Positions 4,734 through 11,352 of a stretch of DNA of 11,352 nt are shown in pieces. The stretch comes from Myxococcales bacterium (lineage in GTDB: Bacteria; Myxococcota_C; UBA6777), in NCBI GenBank assembly GCA_027005175.1, contig JALTMC010000746.1, positions 1 to 11,352 of the forward strand, given 5' to 3'. The notes under the pieces are model-generated. The model had not been told where the DNA came from. It was given only the letters and a program-made list of their open reading frames with translations, and did not search any database. The position numbers were made by a program, and so were the translations under genes. The first letter of the stretch is position 1. The number at the start of each line of letters is the position of its first letter.

Positions 4734-5943
4734 TCTCTGTTTCATCACTGAGCAGCTCCACCGCTGAACTTGTACCCAGCACAATGAGGGTTGAGAAGGG
4801 CTCGAACACGTAGTCTGGTGTGGGATTGTATGTCCAACTGTCATCCGCAGGGGAATTCACAGCAAGCACCAGCAATTGTTTTTTACGTAGATCGGTATCG
4901 CGCAGTTGTTTGCCAACGTAGGGAGAGCGCAAGGGCAAATCGACTTGTTCGAGTTGCAGATCCAGATCGTTGGTATGGGTGAGTAAGTCTAAAAACTGCA
5001 CAACATGAGGGCGAACAATCTCTGTTGCGATTCGGACTCCACCGATATAGTTCGGAGAGACAACTCGGTCTGCTCCTGCACGTAGGATCTTATCCAGTGC
5101 ATTGATCTCGATGCCCTTGGAGACGATCTTGAGTCGCGGGTTCATACGCCGAGCGGTGATGGTGACAAACAGATTGTCTTTGTCGGAGCCCAGTACCGCG
5201 ACCAGTCCAAAAGCCTGTTTGATTCCCGCTTTCTGTAAGATTACCTCATCTGCTGCGTCGCCAATGACAACGGGAAACATCCCTAGGGACTCTTGCAATC
5301 CGCGGGCACGTTCGGGATCATCGTCGATCAGAACAACGTTACGTCCAGAGCTATGTAACTCTGCGATTACGTGAACTCCCGTCTCACCACCACCACAGAC
5401 AACAATATGGTCTTTGAGTTTGTTGATTTGTCGCTCCATATTTCTCCTCCACCAAATCCCTTCAAATTCTTCACTGAGAAAAAACGCGGTAATCGCCGAA
5501 ATAAAATAAGCATTGATTCCAATGCTGAGAAGCATAATACAGAGGGTAAAAGGCCGCCCCAAAAAGCTCTTGCTCAGGGGGATGACTTCACTGTAACCTA
5601 CTGTTGTCACAGATAGAACTGTCATGTATAGGCAGTTGAACAGTGACCATCTCCCTTGCCCAATGAGATAATAGCCAAGAGTTCCAAGGCTAAGTAACAG
5701 GAGCATGGCTCCTGTGGCATTGCGGACACGGCGACCCAGGCGACCTCCAGGTCCAGGGGTCGGTAGTTGCAGGTGAGGCGGCACTCCAGAGTGACTCATC
5801 GTATACTGAGGATTGGCTGCTGTTTCTTTCCATCGTGAAGACGTTGTTGAGGAGTGAGAGTGGGAGCGTTGGTAGGCAGGTCTCTGTGTTGTGTGATGCT
5901 TGGGTTTGGTCATCAATGAGTCCAGCGTCGAAGGAAGTGACAT
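4708..5943 (-). CDS. Two-TM potassium channel with RCK/TrkA-N and TrkA-C domains (411 aa)
   Basis: This has the architecture of an MthK-like ligand-gated K+ channel of the inner membrane. A Ser/His/Pro-rich N-terminus (1-70) precedes TM1 (about 77-95), then a pore helix with the filter TTVGYSE (113-119), then TM2 (131-156). An RCK/TrkA-N Rossmann domain follows (about 178-300) with the nucleotide loop GGGETG (184-189) and acidic DDD (207-209). A TrkA-C domain lies at about 328-395. The filter reads VGYS where most channels have VGYG. The start is uncertain. The frame is open to 6087, but that overlaps the FHA gene. ATGs at 5943, 5913 and 5799 are possible and none has a good SD. I give 5943, 31 bp after the FHA stop. 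The final residues KCKNATQR and the stop lie inside the 57-bp repeat array, so the C-terminus was set by the repeat. It is the last gene of a three-gene leftward operon. Confidence 0.9.
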   Translation of the reverse strand: MSLPSTLDSLMTKPKHHTTQRPAYQRSHSHSSTTSSRWKETAANPQYTMSHSGVPPHLQLPTPGPGGRLGRRVRNATGAMLLLLSLGTLGYYLIGQGRWSLFNCLYMTVLSVTTVGYSEVIPLSKSFLGRPFTLCIMLLSIGINAYFISAITAFFLSEEFEGIWWRRNMERQINKLKDHIVVCGGGETGVHVIAELHSSGRNVVLIDDDPERARGLQESLGMFPVVIGDAADEVILQKAGIKQAFGLVAVLGSDKDNLFVTITARRMNPRLKIVSKGIEINALDKILRAGADRVVSPNYIGGVRIATEIVRPHVVQFLDLLTHTNDLDLQLEQVDLPLRSPYVGKQLRDTDLRKKQLLVLAVNSPADDSWTYNPTPDYVFEPFSTLIVLGTSSAVELLSDETEKCKNATQR

Positions 5944-5974
5944 ACATGAGCATGAATTGAACTGGAAACACTGC

Positions 5975-7771
5975 CTACTGAACACGCCCCAGTAGCCGAT
6001 TGGCCTTGCGGTACAGCGGATCAGAGGGAGACAGCAATCGCTTGGCTTGCTGGATCTTTTTTCGAGCCTCACTGTTGGATACTCCAATCAGCACCTCTCC
6101 CTCTTCCATCAGAGCTTTGGCTTTCTTGCGAAGTGACTTGAGCGCCAGATAGGCTTTGGTGTTGCGTGAGTTGTAACGTGTCGAATTTTTGAAATCCCTC
6201 GCAGCTCTGCTGTACTGACCTCTCCTTCGACGACGTTGACCTCGCCGGTAATAGAGATCGGAGAGCAACCGACTCATCTTGCTATGTTGGTTTCCACCCA
6301 AAGCTCGATCGGCTCGATAGGCTCTCAACAAGTGTGTGATTGCGCGGCTTGTGCGGCCTCGTCGAGCGGCACCTCTACCTCGGCTCCAACCCCTTTGGTA
6401 AGCCTGAGCATAGCGTCGGTAACGTTGGGCTTTTCGCCGAGTCCAATGACTGCGTGCAGCACTCTCCTGGCGTCGAAAGAAGATGATCGACTTGGTTATT
6501 TGGCCTCTGCGATAGTATCGCAGACCTGTGCTGAGAGAGGCGTTCGAGGTTCTGCGGTATCGTCGTCGAGGCGCCACTCTGGGGGGGACCACTTTGTTTT
6601 GGGTGTTGAGCTTCTTCAACATAACCCTGGCTTTGGTATAAAAAGGATCCAACACAAGTATCTTTTTGACCTCTGCAAGAGCTTTCTCTTTTTTTTGAGC
6701 GGCCAAGTGAAGGCTTGCTATCTTTAACCGAGGCTCCAACTCGTTGTGGCGGAACAAGCTGAGGAGCCGAGAGGCTTTCGAGTACACTGCTGACGTCTTT
6801 GGTATCCTGCGAATTAGCTGCAGTGCTTTTTTGGTCTTGTCATAACTGTAGCTGTTCAATCTGTTGTAACGATACAATCGATAGGCTCTTTTGTAGTCGC
6901 TAGCCGCTTTTATTTCTTGTGATGCGACCTTGGCTCTCGCTAGAATGGTAGAGCGTAGCTTGTCTCCCTCTGGCAACATCGAAGCGGCTTGGCGAAACAT
7001 CTGATCGGCTCGCAACCACTTTCTTTTTTCTAGCATCTTTTCGCCGTCTGAGAGCAGCGCGATGGCCTTTTGTATGGGGGTCTTTTCCACGGTTTTGTTC
7101 GAGTTATTCTCTTCTTTTTTCTTGCGATTCTTGCGATAGATCCACAAGCCGGCCAGTGATGCACCGATCAAGCCTACAAAGAGAACAAAAGCGACGATCC
7201 AGCGTGCGCCGCCACTGGCATCCATGGCCAACTCTATACGAGAGTCTTCGTTATGTTCTTGCTGAGAGAGTTCGAACTCTTCTTCTTGGGCGGCCTCTTC
7301 TTCCGGGACTTCGCTCGCTTCGCTCTCTCCCATGGCTGTGACCAATTCAGGGGGGGCATCAACGTCAGGTAGCAAAAAGTAAAGGCGAGAGTTCCCAATG
7401 ACGATCTCTTCACCCCCCGTCAACCACCCCTCTTGCATAAACTCATTGTTGACTTGGGTACCATTGCCACTCTTGAGATCCTGAAACCAATAGAGAGTTC
7501 CATCGGTGTTGAGGGCCACATGATGACGCGAGACCGAGCGATCATTGAGGGTGATGTGATTGTCGGGGGCTCGACCTATCATCACCTCGCTGTGGACCGG
7601 GTATTCCCACTCTTCCCCATTGGGATCGATGATTCGCAGACGGTGCTCTTGGGCTACTTCGGGATCGCCGGGCGCGTAACGCTCCATTAATTTTGATGCG
7701 ATTTCGCCGAGAACCATCGTTTGTTCAACGGGTTCAAATTGGCGCCCAAAGTCTTTGTCAAAGGAACTCAA
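5975..7771 (-). CDS. FHA domain, transmembrane helix, TPR-like protein (598 aa)
   Basis: Residues 43-133 form an FHA domain, a phosphothreonine-binding module. Its signatures are IGRAPDNHI (65-73), NDRSVSRHH (76-84) and SGNGTQVNN (101-109), so the binding Arg, Ser, His and Asn are all present. A Glu-rich linker (150-180) leads to one TM helix (191-212), then a basic RKNRKKK. Residues 232-385 are helical repeats of TPR type, such as ALLSDGEKMLEKRKWLRADQ (238-257). Residues 400-598 continue as TPR-like helices exceptionally rich in Arg and Tyr. The start is a TTG at 7771 with GGAG eight bases upstream. A nearby ATG meets a stop after five codons. It follows the unknown 173-aa gene by 54 bp and precedes the K+ channel gene. 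FHA proteins usually work with Ser/Thr kinases, and none is in view. The charge pattern around the TM helix makes its topology uncertain. Confidence 0.85.
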   Translation of the reverse strand: MSSFDKDFGRQFEPVEQTMVLGEIASKLMERYAPGDPEVAQEHRLRIIDPNGEEWEYPVHSEVMIGRAPDNHITLNDRSVSRHHVALNTDGTLYWFQDLKSGNGTQVNNEFMQEGWLTGGEEIVIGNSRLYFLLPDVDAPPELVTAMGESEASEVPEEEAAQEEEFELSQQEHNEDSRIELAMDASGGARWIVAFVLFVGLIGASLAGLWIYRKNRKKKEENNSNKTVEKTPIQKAIALLSDGEKMLEKRKWLRADQMFRQAASMLPEGDKLRSTILARAKVASQEIKAASDYKRAYRLYRYNRLNSYSYDKTKKALQLIRRIPKTSAVYSKASRLLSLFRHNELEPRLKIASLHLAAQKKEKALAEVKKILVLDPFYTKARVMLKKLNTQNKVVPPRVAPRRRYRRTSNASLSTGLRYYRRGQITKSIIFFRRQESAARSHWTRRKAQRYRRYAQAYQRGWSRGRGAARRGRTSRAITHLLRAYRADRALGGNQHSKMSRLLSDLYYRRGQRRRRRGQYSRAARDFKNSTRYNSRNTKAYLALKSLRKKAKALMEEGEVLIGVSNSEARKKIQQAKRLLSPSDPLYRKANRLLGRVQ

Positions 7772-7825
7772 GCCGACGTCTCCATTGTTCGAAAAGGCCT
7801 TGGTTTGGCTGAAGACTGTATGTGC

Positions 7826-8347
7826 TCAATCGAGGCCATTTTTGGGGCGAAGTAAAGGGGTTTCCAGGTGGTCAGAAGGCGGGCAGCAGCAGTAGTTGTA
7901 AACCAGAAGTATTCCAGGAGTCTCTGTATCTAATTCGTGGATTGTGAATTGCTCAGCCAGTGCTTTCCATGCATCTTTCACTGTCCCATGCTGCTGACAC
8001 TCTTTTTCATTTAATAGATCAAAGTGCCACAAAATCAGAGGAGGAAATTCTTGCAACTGATGAACTGCAAAAGCCGCTTGTTGTTGTGTGGGGTTGTGAG
8101 AAACGAGAAAGATTCGATGAAGTGAGTCGGGGCAAAAACGCATCGGCTGTGGAAGCAGTTGCGTGTGCAGCTCCCCACATCGTCTGACTAAAATGAAGTT
8201 GTCGGGCTGTAGGCTTACAAGATCTTCCAACTGAAATACCGACCGCTGTCCAAATTCTTGGCTGATATGACGGAGAGCTTCACCCGTGTTGGCGGCAGAC
8301 AGTAAAATGGAGGGGGCATCGGGCCAGGTTGCTTCGTAAAGCGACAT
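7826..8347 (-). CDS. Conserved-looking hypothetical protein with CCC motif (173 aa)
   Basis: I do not recognise a family. The protein has no signal peptide or TM helix and looks globular and cytoplasmic. It has alternating hydrophobic strands, such as SILLSA (13-18), NFILVRR (50-56), HRIFLVSHN (77-85) and GILLVYNY (145-152), with helices between. That pattern suits an alpha/beta fold. A triple cysteine, CCC, lies at 153-155 before PP, and further Cys residues are at 57, 72 and 117. I chose the ATG at 8347 because GGAG lies eight bases upstream. An ATG at 8404 in frame has no such site. It is the first gene of the operon with the FHA-TPR protein (54 bp downstream) and the K+ channel. Its role is therefore probably tied to theirs, but this rests only on position. 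Confidence 0.65.
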   Translation of the reverse strand: MSLYEATWPDAPSILLSAANTGEALRHISQEFGQRSVFQLEDLVSLQPDNFILVRRCGELHTQLLPQPMRFCPDSLHRIFLVSHNPTQQQAAFAVHQLQEFPPLILWHFDLLNEKECQQHGTVKDAWKALAEQFTIHELDTETPGILLVYNYCCCPPSDHLETPLLRPKNGLD

Positions 8348-8508
8348 GTTTGCGACTCCACATGGATGTATGTGCTGGCTGGTTATTGCGTACGATCCTT
8401 CCACACAACTCCTACAAACGCAAGTTGAACGAAGGACTTCTCCCTGGCATCACGATCTGTTGTTGAGATAAAGTTTTCAAACCTCTCTCTACTCTTATGC
8501 CAGTCTCT

Positions 8509-8536
8509 AGCATAGGACAGTCGTATTCTTTGTCAA
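8509..8536 (-). promoter_or_regulatory. Predicted sigma70 promoter of the hypothetical-FHA-channel operon
   Basis: On the minus strand a perfect -35 TTGACA (8536-8531) is followed after 16 bp by TATGCT (8514-8509), a four-of-six match to the -10 consensus. Transcription would begin near 8502, leaving a leader of about 155 nt before the ATG at 8347. It is the best-scoring leftward promoter by eye in the divergent spacer. Confidence 0.55.
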
Positions 8537-8540
8537 GCCT

Positions 8541-8552
8541 TTTTCATGAAAA
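8541..8552. promoter_or_regulatory. 12-bp perfect palindrome next to the -35 box
   Basis: TTTTCATGAAAA is its own reverse complement. It starts four bases upstream, in the direction of leftward transcription, of the TTGACA at 8536-8531. That is a usual place for an activator or repressor dimer. It could also be chance in an AT-rich stretch. Confidence 0.35.
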
Positions 8553-8642
8553 TATCTATGAAACACATACCTCCACCTCTTGTTGAGAACACCAGAACTC
8601 GCTCCGTGAAGCCTATCCTCCACAGAGAGGCTCCACTGAACC

Positions 8643-8737
8643 GGTGGAGATAGACGTGATGGGTGGAGATAGACGTGATGGGTGGAGATAGACACGACGA
8701 GTGAACATAGACGTGATGGGTGGACATGGACACGAGC
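8643..8737. repeat. Five-copy 19-bp tandem repeat
   Basis: The unit GGTGGAGATAGACGTGATG occurs at 8643-8661 and 8662-8680 without change, then diverges at 8681-8699, 8700-8718 and 8719-8737. Copies 3 and 5 change the end to ACACGA(C/G), and copies 4 and 5 change GAGATAG to (A/G)ACAT(A/G)G. It sits between the two divergent operons. The period is not a multiple of three, and no gene crosses it. Confidence 0.92.
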
Positions 8738-8859
8738 GGCGGGCGTGGCATACTTTAAGGCATCTCCTGTCTCTATGAGGATGTGGGTGGGGGAAACACA
8801 GAGTCTTGAGTCGATGAAACAACAATGCTAACTTCAGAAAAATCAGTATGACAGGAAGG

Positions 8860-8892
8860 GCACTCCATCAGAGTAGAGATGAGGTGGAGTGC
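8860..8892 (+). promoter_or_regulatory. Inverted repeat upstream of the coiled-coil/ATPase operon
   Basis: GCACTCCA (8860-8867) and TGGAGTGC (8885-8892) are perfect reverse complements 17 nt apart. Extra pairing of CATC (8866-8869) with GATG (8878-8881) is possible if AGG bulges out. It lies 50-82 bp before the ATG at 8942, inside the likely leader or promoter, and could be an operator or an RNA hairpin. Confidence 0.45.
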
Positions 8893-8941
8893 ATGTTTCT
8901 GGTTGGGATCTTTTGAAGTTTCGAGATGATAAGAGCAAAGA

Positions 8942-10204
8942 ATGAGTACACAAACAAAAAAAGTCAGATCAAAAAAAGTGAAAGCAAAGAAAAAGTCGGC
9001 GGCTCAGGTTAAAAAAGAGAAGGTATTGTTTGAGTTGTTGTCATTCTTTCGACAATACCGAGAGGGTGCTGCTCTTTGTGTTGCAGAAAAGGTTAAGGAT
9101 GAAGTCCCTCATTTTGAGACTTCCAAATCGGGGAGACCTCGAAAGCCGCTGTACAATCTTGGTGTGATGTACCTGGAAGAAGCAGGTTTACACACAAGCA
9201 TTGTTCAGACGCAAACCAAAGCGGGCAAGGTCAAAACCAAAGAGATAGAGACCCAGCTCTATGTGTTGGGTGAGGAGGGAGATCTCTGGTTATCGACGTA
9301 TGAAGCTGAGCAAACGGAGGCTCTGCGTTTGGACTGGTTGGAGAAGTCTCAGTCTGCGAAAGGGTTGACGGAAGCGATCTCCGGCCAACGAGAGTGTATT
9401 GAAAGGTACTTTACCGAGTGGAAGCAGCTGGTAGAGTCTGCGAATACTTTGGAACAATACGAGCCGAATCATTGGGCAGAGGCATTGTCTGGTTCTTTGC
9501 ATCTTACATTGCAGGAGACGCAAGAGCGTCTCTTGCAAGAAGTGACAACGCATATCGAGCGAGCGATGACAGAAGTTCGGCAGCAGCTAACACGGAAGAT
9601 CCAGCAAGAGATGCAAGGGCCAGCCGCATTGTTGCGAGACCTCTCTGCGAATCTCGGGCGAGTTCAGACTGAGATGGAGAAACTGTCTCAACAAAACCAA
9701 CTTCTTACAGGGATAGCGACCGAACATATCCCGACGTACTTTCTGGGAGAAGAGCCAGTATTCACACCTCCACCTGTTGAGTCTGTCCAACATCAAGAGC
9801 CAGAGTTGAAGCAGGCCAAGCCTCTTCGATCCCTTGAAGCAAGTGCGGTAGAGCTTGGGACCGCTCTGCAATCCCAGAAGAGTGACGCTTTACCACCAGA
9901 AACCTCAGGAGCCACTTTGGCTGATGGTACTCCAGTCGGCTGGGATGATTTGTGTTCGCTTGTTCTTGACGCGATTCCTGAGTCTGCGTGGATGGAGCTA
10001 CCTGAACTTCATGACATTCTACATGAAGAGTGGAGGCTCTTGCTTGGTCCTGGATTGCTGAAGGATGTGGTTGTGACTTTGACTGAAGCCGAATTCATAA
10101 GGCTTAGGCCTTGGGTCGAGTCTATTTATCTGATTCCACACCCTGAATATGCCATCTTACAGCCACAAAACAAGGTTATTTATTTTGTAAAAAAAAATCA
10201 ATAA
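8942..10204 (+). CDS. Unknown protein: Lys-rich N-terminus, possible winged helix, coiled coil (420 aa)
   Basis: I do not recognise a named family. Residues 6-28 are a Lys/Arg-rich stretch (KKVRSKKVKAKKK), likely disordered and suited to nucleic-acid contact. Residues 26-118 read like a winged helix: helices at 26-40 and 70-83, then a hairpin of polar strands ending QLYVLGEEGDLWL (105-117). Residues 148-258 are mostly long helices with heptad-like spacing, a probable coiled coil. A Pro-rich linker (262-330) leads to a folded C-terminal domain (333-418) with conserved-looking WDDL and a strand pair YLIPHPEYAIL (396-406) and KVIYFV. There is no signal peptide or TM segment. The ATG at 8942 is preceded by AAGAG eight to nine bases away. 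It is separated by 15 nt from the ATPase gene, so the two are surely cotranscribed and may form a complex. A nine-A run (10189-10197) sits just before the stop. Confidence 0.8.
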   Translation: MSTQTKKVRSKKVKAKKKSAAQVKKEKVLFELLSFFRQYREGAALCVAEKVKDEVPHFETSKSGRPRKPLYNLGVMYLEEAGLHTSIVQTQTKAGKVKTKEIETQLYVLGEEGDLWLSTYEAEQTEALRLDWLEKSQSAKGLTEAISGQRECIERYFTEWKQLVESANTLEQYEPNHWAEALSGSLHLTLQETQERLLQEVTTHIERAMTEVRQQLTRKIQQEMQGPAALLRDLSANLGRVQTEMEKLSQQNQLLTGIATEHIPTYFLGEEPVFTPPPVESVQHQEPELKQAKPLRSLEASAVELGTALQSQKSDALPPETSGATLADGTPVGWDDLCSLVLDAIPESAWMELPELHDILHEEWRLLLGPGLLKDVVVTLTEAEFIRLRPWVESIYLIPHPEYAILQPQNKVIYFVKKNQ

Positions 10205-10219
10205 ACGAGAGTCAAATTC

Positions 10220-11352
10220 ATGACACTTTCTATCGAGCAACTTAAGCAAAAGTTACGAGAGCAGGGTGGCAGCCCTTTTGAGCCTTTGGATGTGAAGGGT
10301 CCATTTGATAAGCGGCAGATCAAACATGTTAAATATTTGCATAGTTCCGTGCTGGGAAATCTTTTCCGGAGCCTCCAAGCTTATCGGAAAGGTTTCTTGT
10401 CTCCTCCTGTGATCTCTCTTGTGGGTAGGACGGGGGCAGGAAAGTCACACCTTTTGAATCTATTGGTTCGAGAAGTCTCCTATGAGGTAAAAGAAAAACG
10501 AGTGCTCTATGTCAATGTCAAACCGATTGAGCTTTTGCGAGCAAAGGACTGGGACGGTGCGGCGGTCTTGCTGGACTCCTTTCAAAAAATACTGTTCTCC
10601 TCAGATTTCCCTGGACTCCCACATTGTCGGCCTATTGATGTGATGACCTTTTTGTTGATTGAGATTCTCGATAGTGCTGATAAATCGATCACTCGAGGCT
10701 TCTTGCGTGAGCAAGCGAGCTGGTTTCAAAAACTAATAAGCAGAACAAAAAAATCTGATCCCTTTCACTCTGTTTTTGGATCGAAAAGGCCGGACCAAAC
10801 TAATTTTCTAGCCCTATCTGAAGATTTGGGATCTGATGAAACGATACGTTCTGTGGATAGCATTCAATCGGGTATATATGCTAGTTCTGCTGTTACTTCT
10901 GAGTTGGATAAAAAAGTATTGTGTGATTTGATTGGTATGGCCTTTGGGTTACTGGAAGCAGAAGAAGTTTTTTCGGACAACATCAAGAATCGTCAACAGA
11001 TCCTAGGAGATTGGGTGGAGTTGCTCTCGTTTCTCTCCTACCCTCTGGTTTTTATGTTGGATCAATTCGAAGATCTGAAGATGCTAGGGGGAGGTCCTCT
11101 CAAGGAACAGTTTACGAGATTTCTTCTCATGTTATTTGATCTCTTGCGAGATTGGGAGGGGGATGGAAATCCTAGGCGAGTTCCGGCAGTGATTCTTGCT
11201 GTGAGCGAATTATTAAATCCGGAAGCGGAAGACCAGCATATGAGGGATCGCTTACCGCGATTGCCTCATGGCTCTCCTGTCTTACTCTTGGAGCAATCTC
11301 TTAAATTTGATCATCTGCGACGCTTGACAGAGAGCTATCTTCAACATTTTTG
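10220..11352 (+). CDS. P-loop ATPase, STAND/AAA-like, 3' end beyond window (at least 377 aa)
   Basis: The frame is open from the ATG at 10220 to the window end with no stop, so the gene is partial. The Walker A motif is GRTGAGKS (69-76). The Walker B is LVFMLDQFED (276-285), whose DQFE is common in STAND-type NTPases. A hydrophobic strand ending in polar residues, AVILAVSE (323-330), is placed like sensor 1. It is followed by RDRLPRLPHGSPVLLLEQSL (342-361), which resembles the post-sensor arginine region of ORC- or STAND-like ATPases. About 200 residues separate Walker A and B, compared with about 60-100 in plain AAA+ proteins, so there is a helical insert (roughly 110-265). No TM helix is visible in the insert, unlike many KAP NTPases. 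The start is 15 nt after the coiled-coil gene, with CGAGAG (10206-10211) as a weak SD. Its role is probably to act with that protein. A conflict or DNA-handling role is only inference. Confidence 0.85.
   Translation, partial: MTLSIEQLKQKLREQGGSPFEPLDVKGPFDKRQIKHVKYLHSSVLGNLFRSLQAYRKGFLSPPVISLVGRTGAGKSHLLNLLVREVSYEVKEKRVLYVNVKPIELLRAKDWDGAAVLLDSFQKILFSSDFPGLPHCRPIDVMTFLLIEILDSADKSITRGFLREQASWFQKLISRTKKSDPFHSVFGSKRPDQTNFLALSEDLGSDETIRSVDSIQSGIYASSAVTSELDKKVLCDLIGMAFGLLEAEEVFSDNIKNRQQILGDWVELLSFLSYPLVFMLDQFEDLKMLGGGPLKEQFTRFLLMLFDLLRDWEGDGNPRRVPAVILAVSELLNPEAEDQHMRDRLPRLPHGSPVLLLEQSLKFDHLRRLTESYLQHF

Larger units (their letters stand above)
8348..8941. other. 594-bp divergent intergenic region
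   Basis: This gap separates the leftward hypothetical-FHA-channel operon from the rightward coiled-coil/ATPase operon. It contains a predicted leftward promoter (8509-8536), a 12-bp palindrome (8541-8552), a 19-bp tandem array (8643-8737) and an inverted repeat (8860-8892), each listed separately. I see no convincing gene in it. Minus-strand open frames between 8507 and 8825 consist mostly of repeat translation (THHVY, SPPITS). A weak rightward promoter guess is TTGAGT-N17-TAACTT near 8811-8840. Confidence 0.7.

Noticed and set aside
4332-4844. Minus-strand 170-aa Arg/Glu-rich open frame
   Set aside because: It is the translation of the 57-bp repeat, overlaps the end of dksA and of the channel gene, and changes repeat phase at the 59-bp copy.
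5944-6087. K+ channel start at 6087
   Set aside because: It would overlap the FHA gene by over 100 bp, and the added residues show no family resemblance.
6236-6727. Plus-strand 163-aa open frame inside the FHA gene
   Set aside because: It lies opposite the Arg-rich TPR region and shows no domain. The FHA protein has clear motifs and an SD.
8507-8825. Three overlapping minus-strand open frames (62-72 aa)
   Set aside because: They read the 19-bp repeat in its three frames, with no SD and no family resemblance.

Overview
The window looks like a chromosomal stretch from a Gram-negative bacterium of moderate G+C content. A Myxococcota or other deltaproteobacterial-type genome is my best guess. 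It rests on a c554-like multihaem cytochrome, an FHA-TM-TPR protein, a secreted Cys-rich mini-protein with repeated C-x5-C modules, and simple tandem repeats in many spacers. This is an inference from gene style; no marker in the window fixes the taxon.

Layout. Bases 1-170 are the end of a 32-bp tandem array that runs off the left edge. Bases 180-3218 form a leftward operon read in the order tetrahaem cytochrome c, ResB-like membrane protein, CcsA-like membrane protein, then the ribosome-assembly GTPase EngB. A good sigma70-type promoter lies at 3297-3325. The ResB/CcsA-like pair overlaps by 4 bp and probably handles haem or cytochrome assembly for its neighbour, although both proteins look reduced and lack hallmark residues. 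Rightward of this are a tRNA-Val(GAC) gene (3407-3480), a small secreted Cys-rich protein (3611-3838) and a DksA-type transcription factor (4078-4488). A four-copy 57-bp tandem array fills the convergent spacer after dksA and supplies the last codons and the stop of the next gene.

Bases 4708-8347 hold a second leftward operon: an unknown 173-aa protein, an FHA-TM-TPR protein with a very basic C-terminal half, and a two-TM K+ channel with an RCK/TrkA-N domain. A promoter is predicted at 8509-8536. The 594-bp divergent spacer (8348-8941) contains a 12-bp palindrome, a five-copy 19-bp tandem array and an inverted repeat.

From 8942 a rightward operon starts. Its first gene encodes a 420-aa protein with a Lys-rich N-terminus, a possible winged helix and a coiled coil. 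After a 15-nt gap comes a large P-loop ATPase that is still open at the right edge (at least 377 aa). I could not match this pair to a named system. It is the best candidate here for something undescribed, possibly a STAND/AAA-type conflict or DNA-transaction module.
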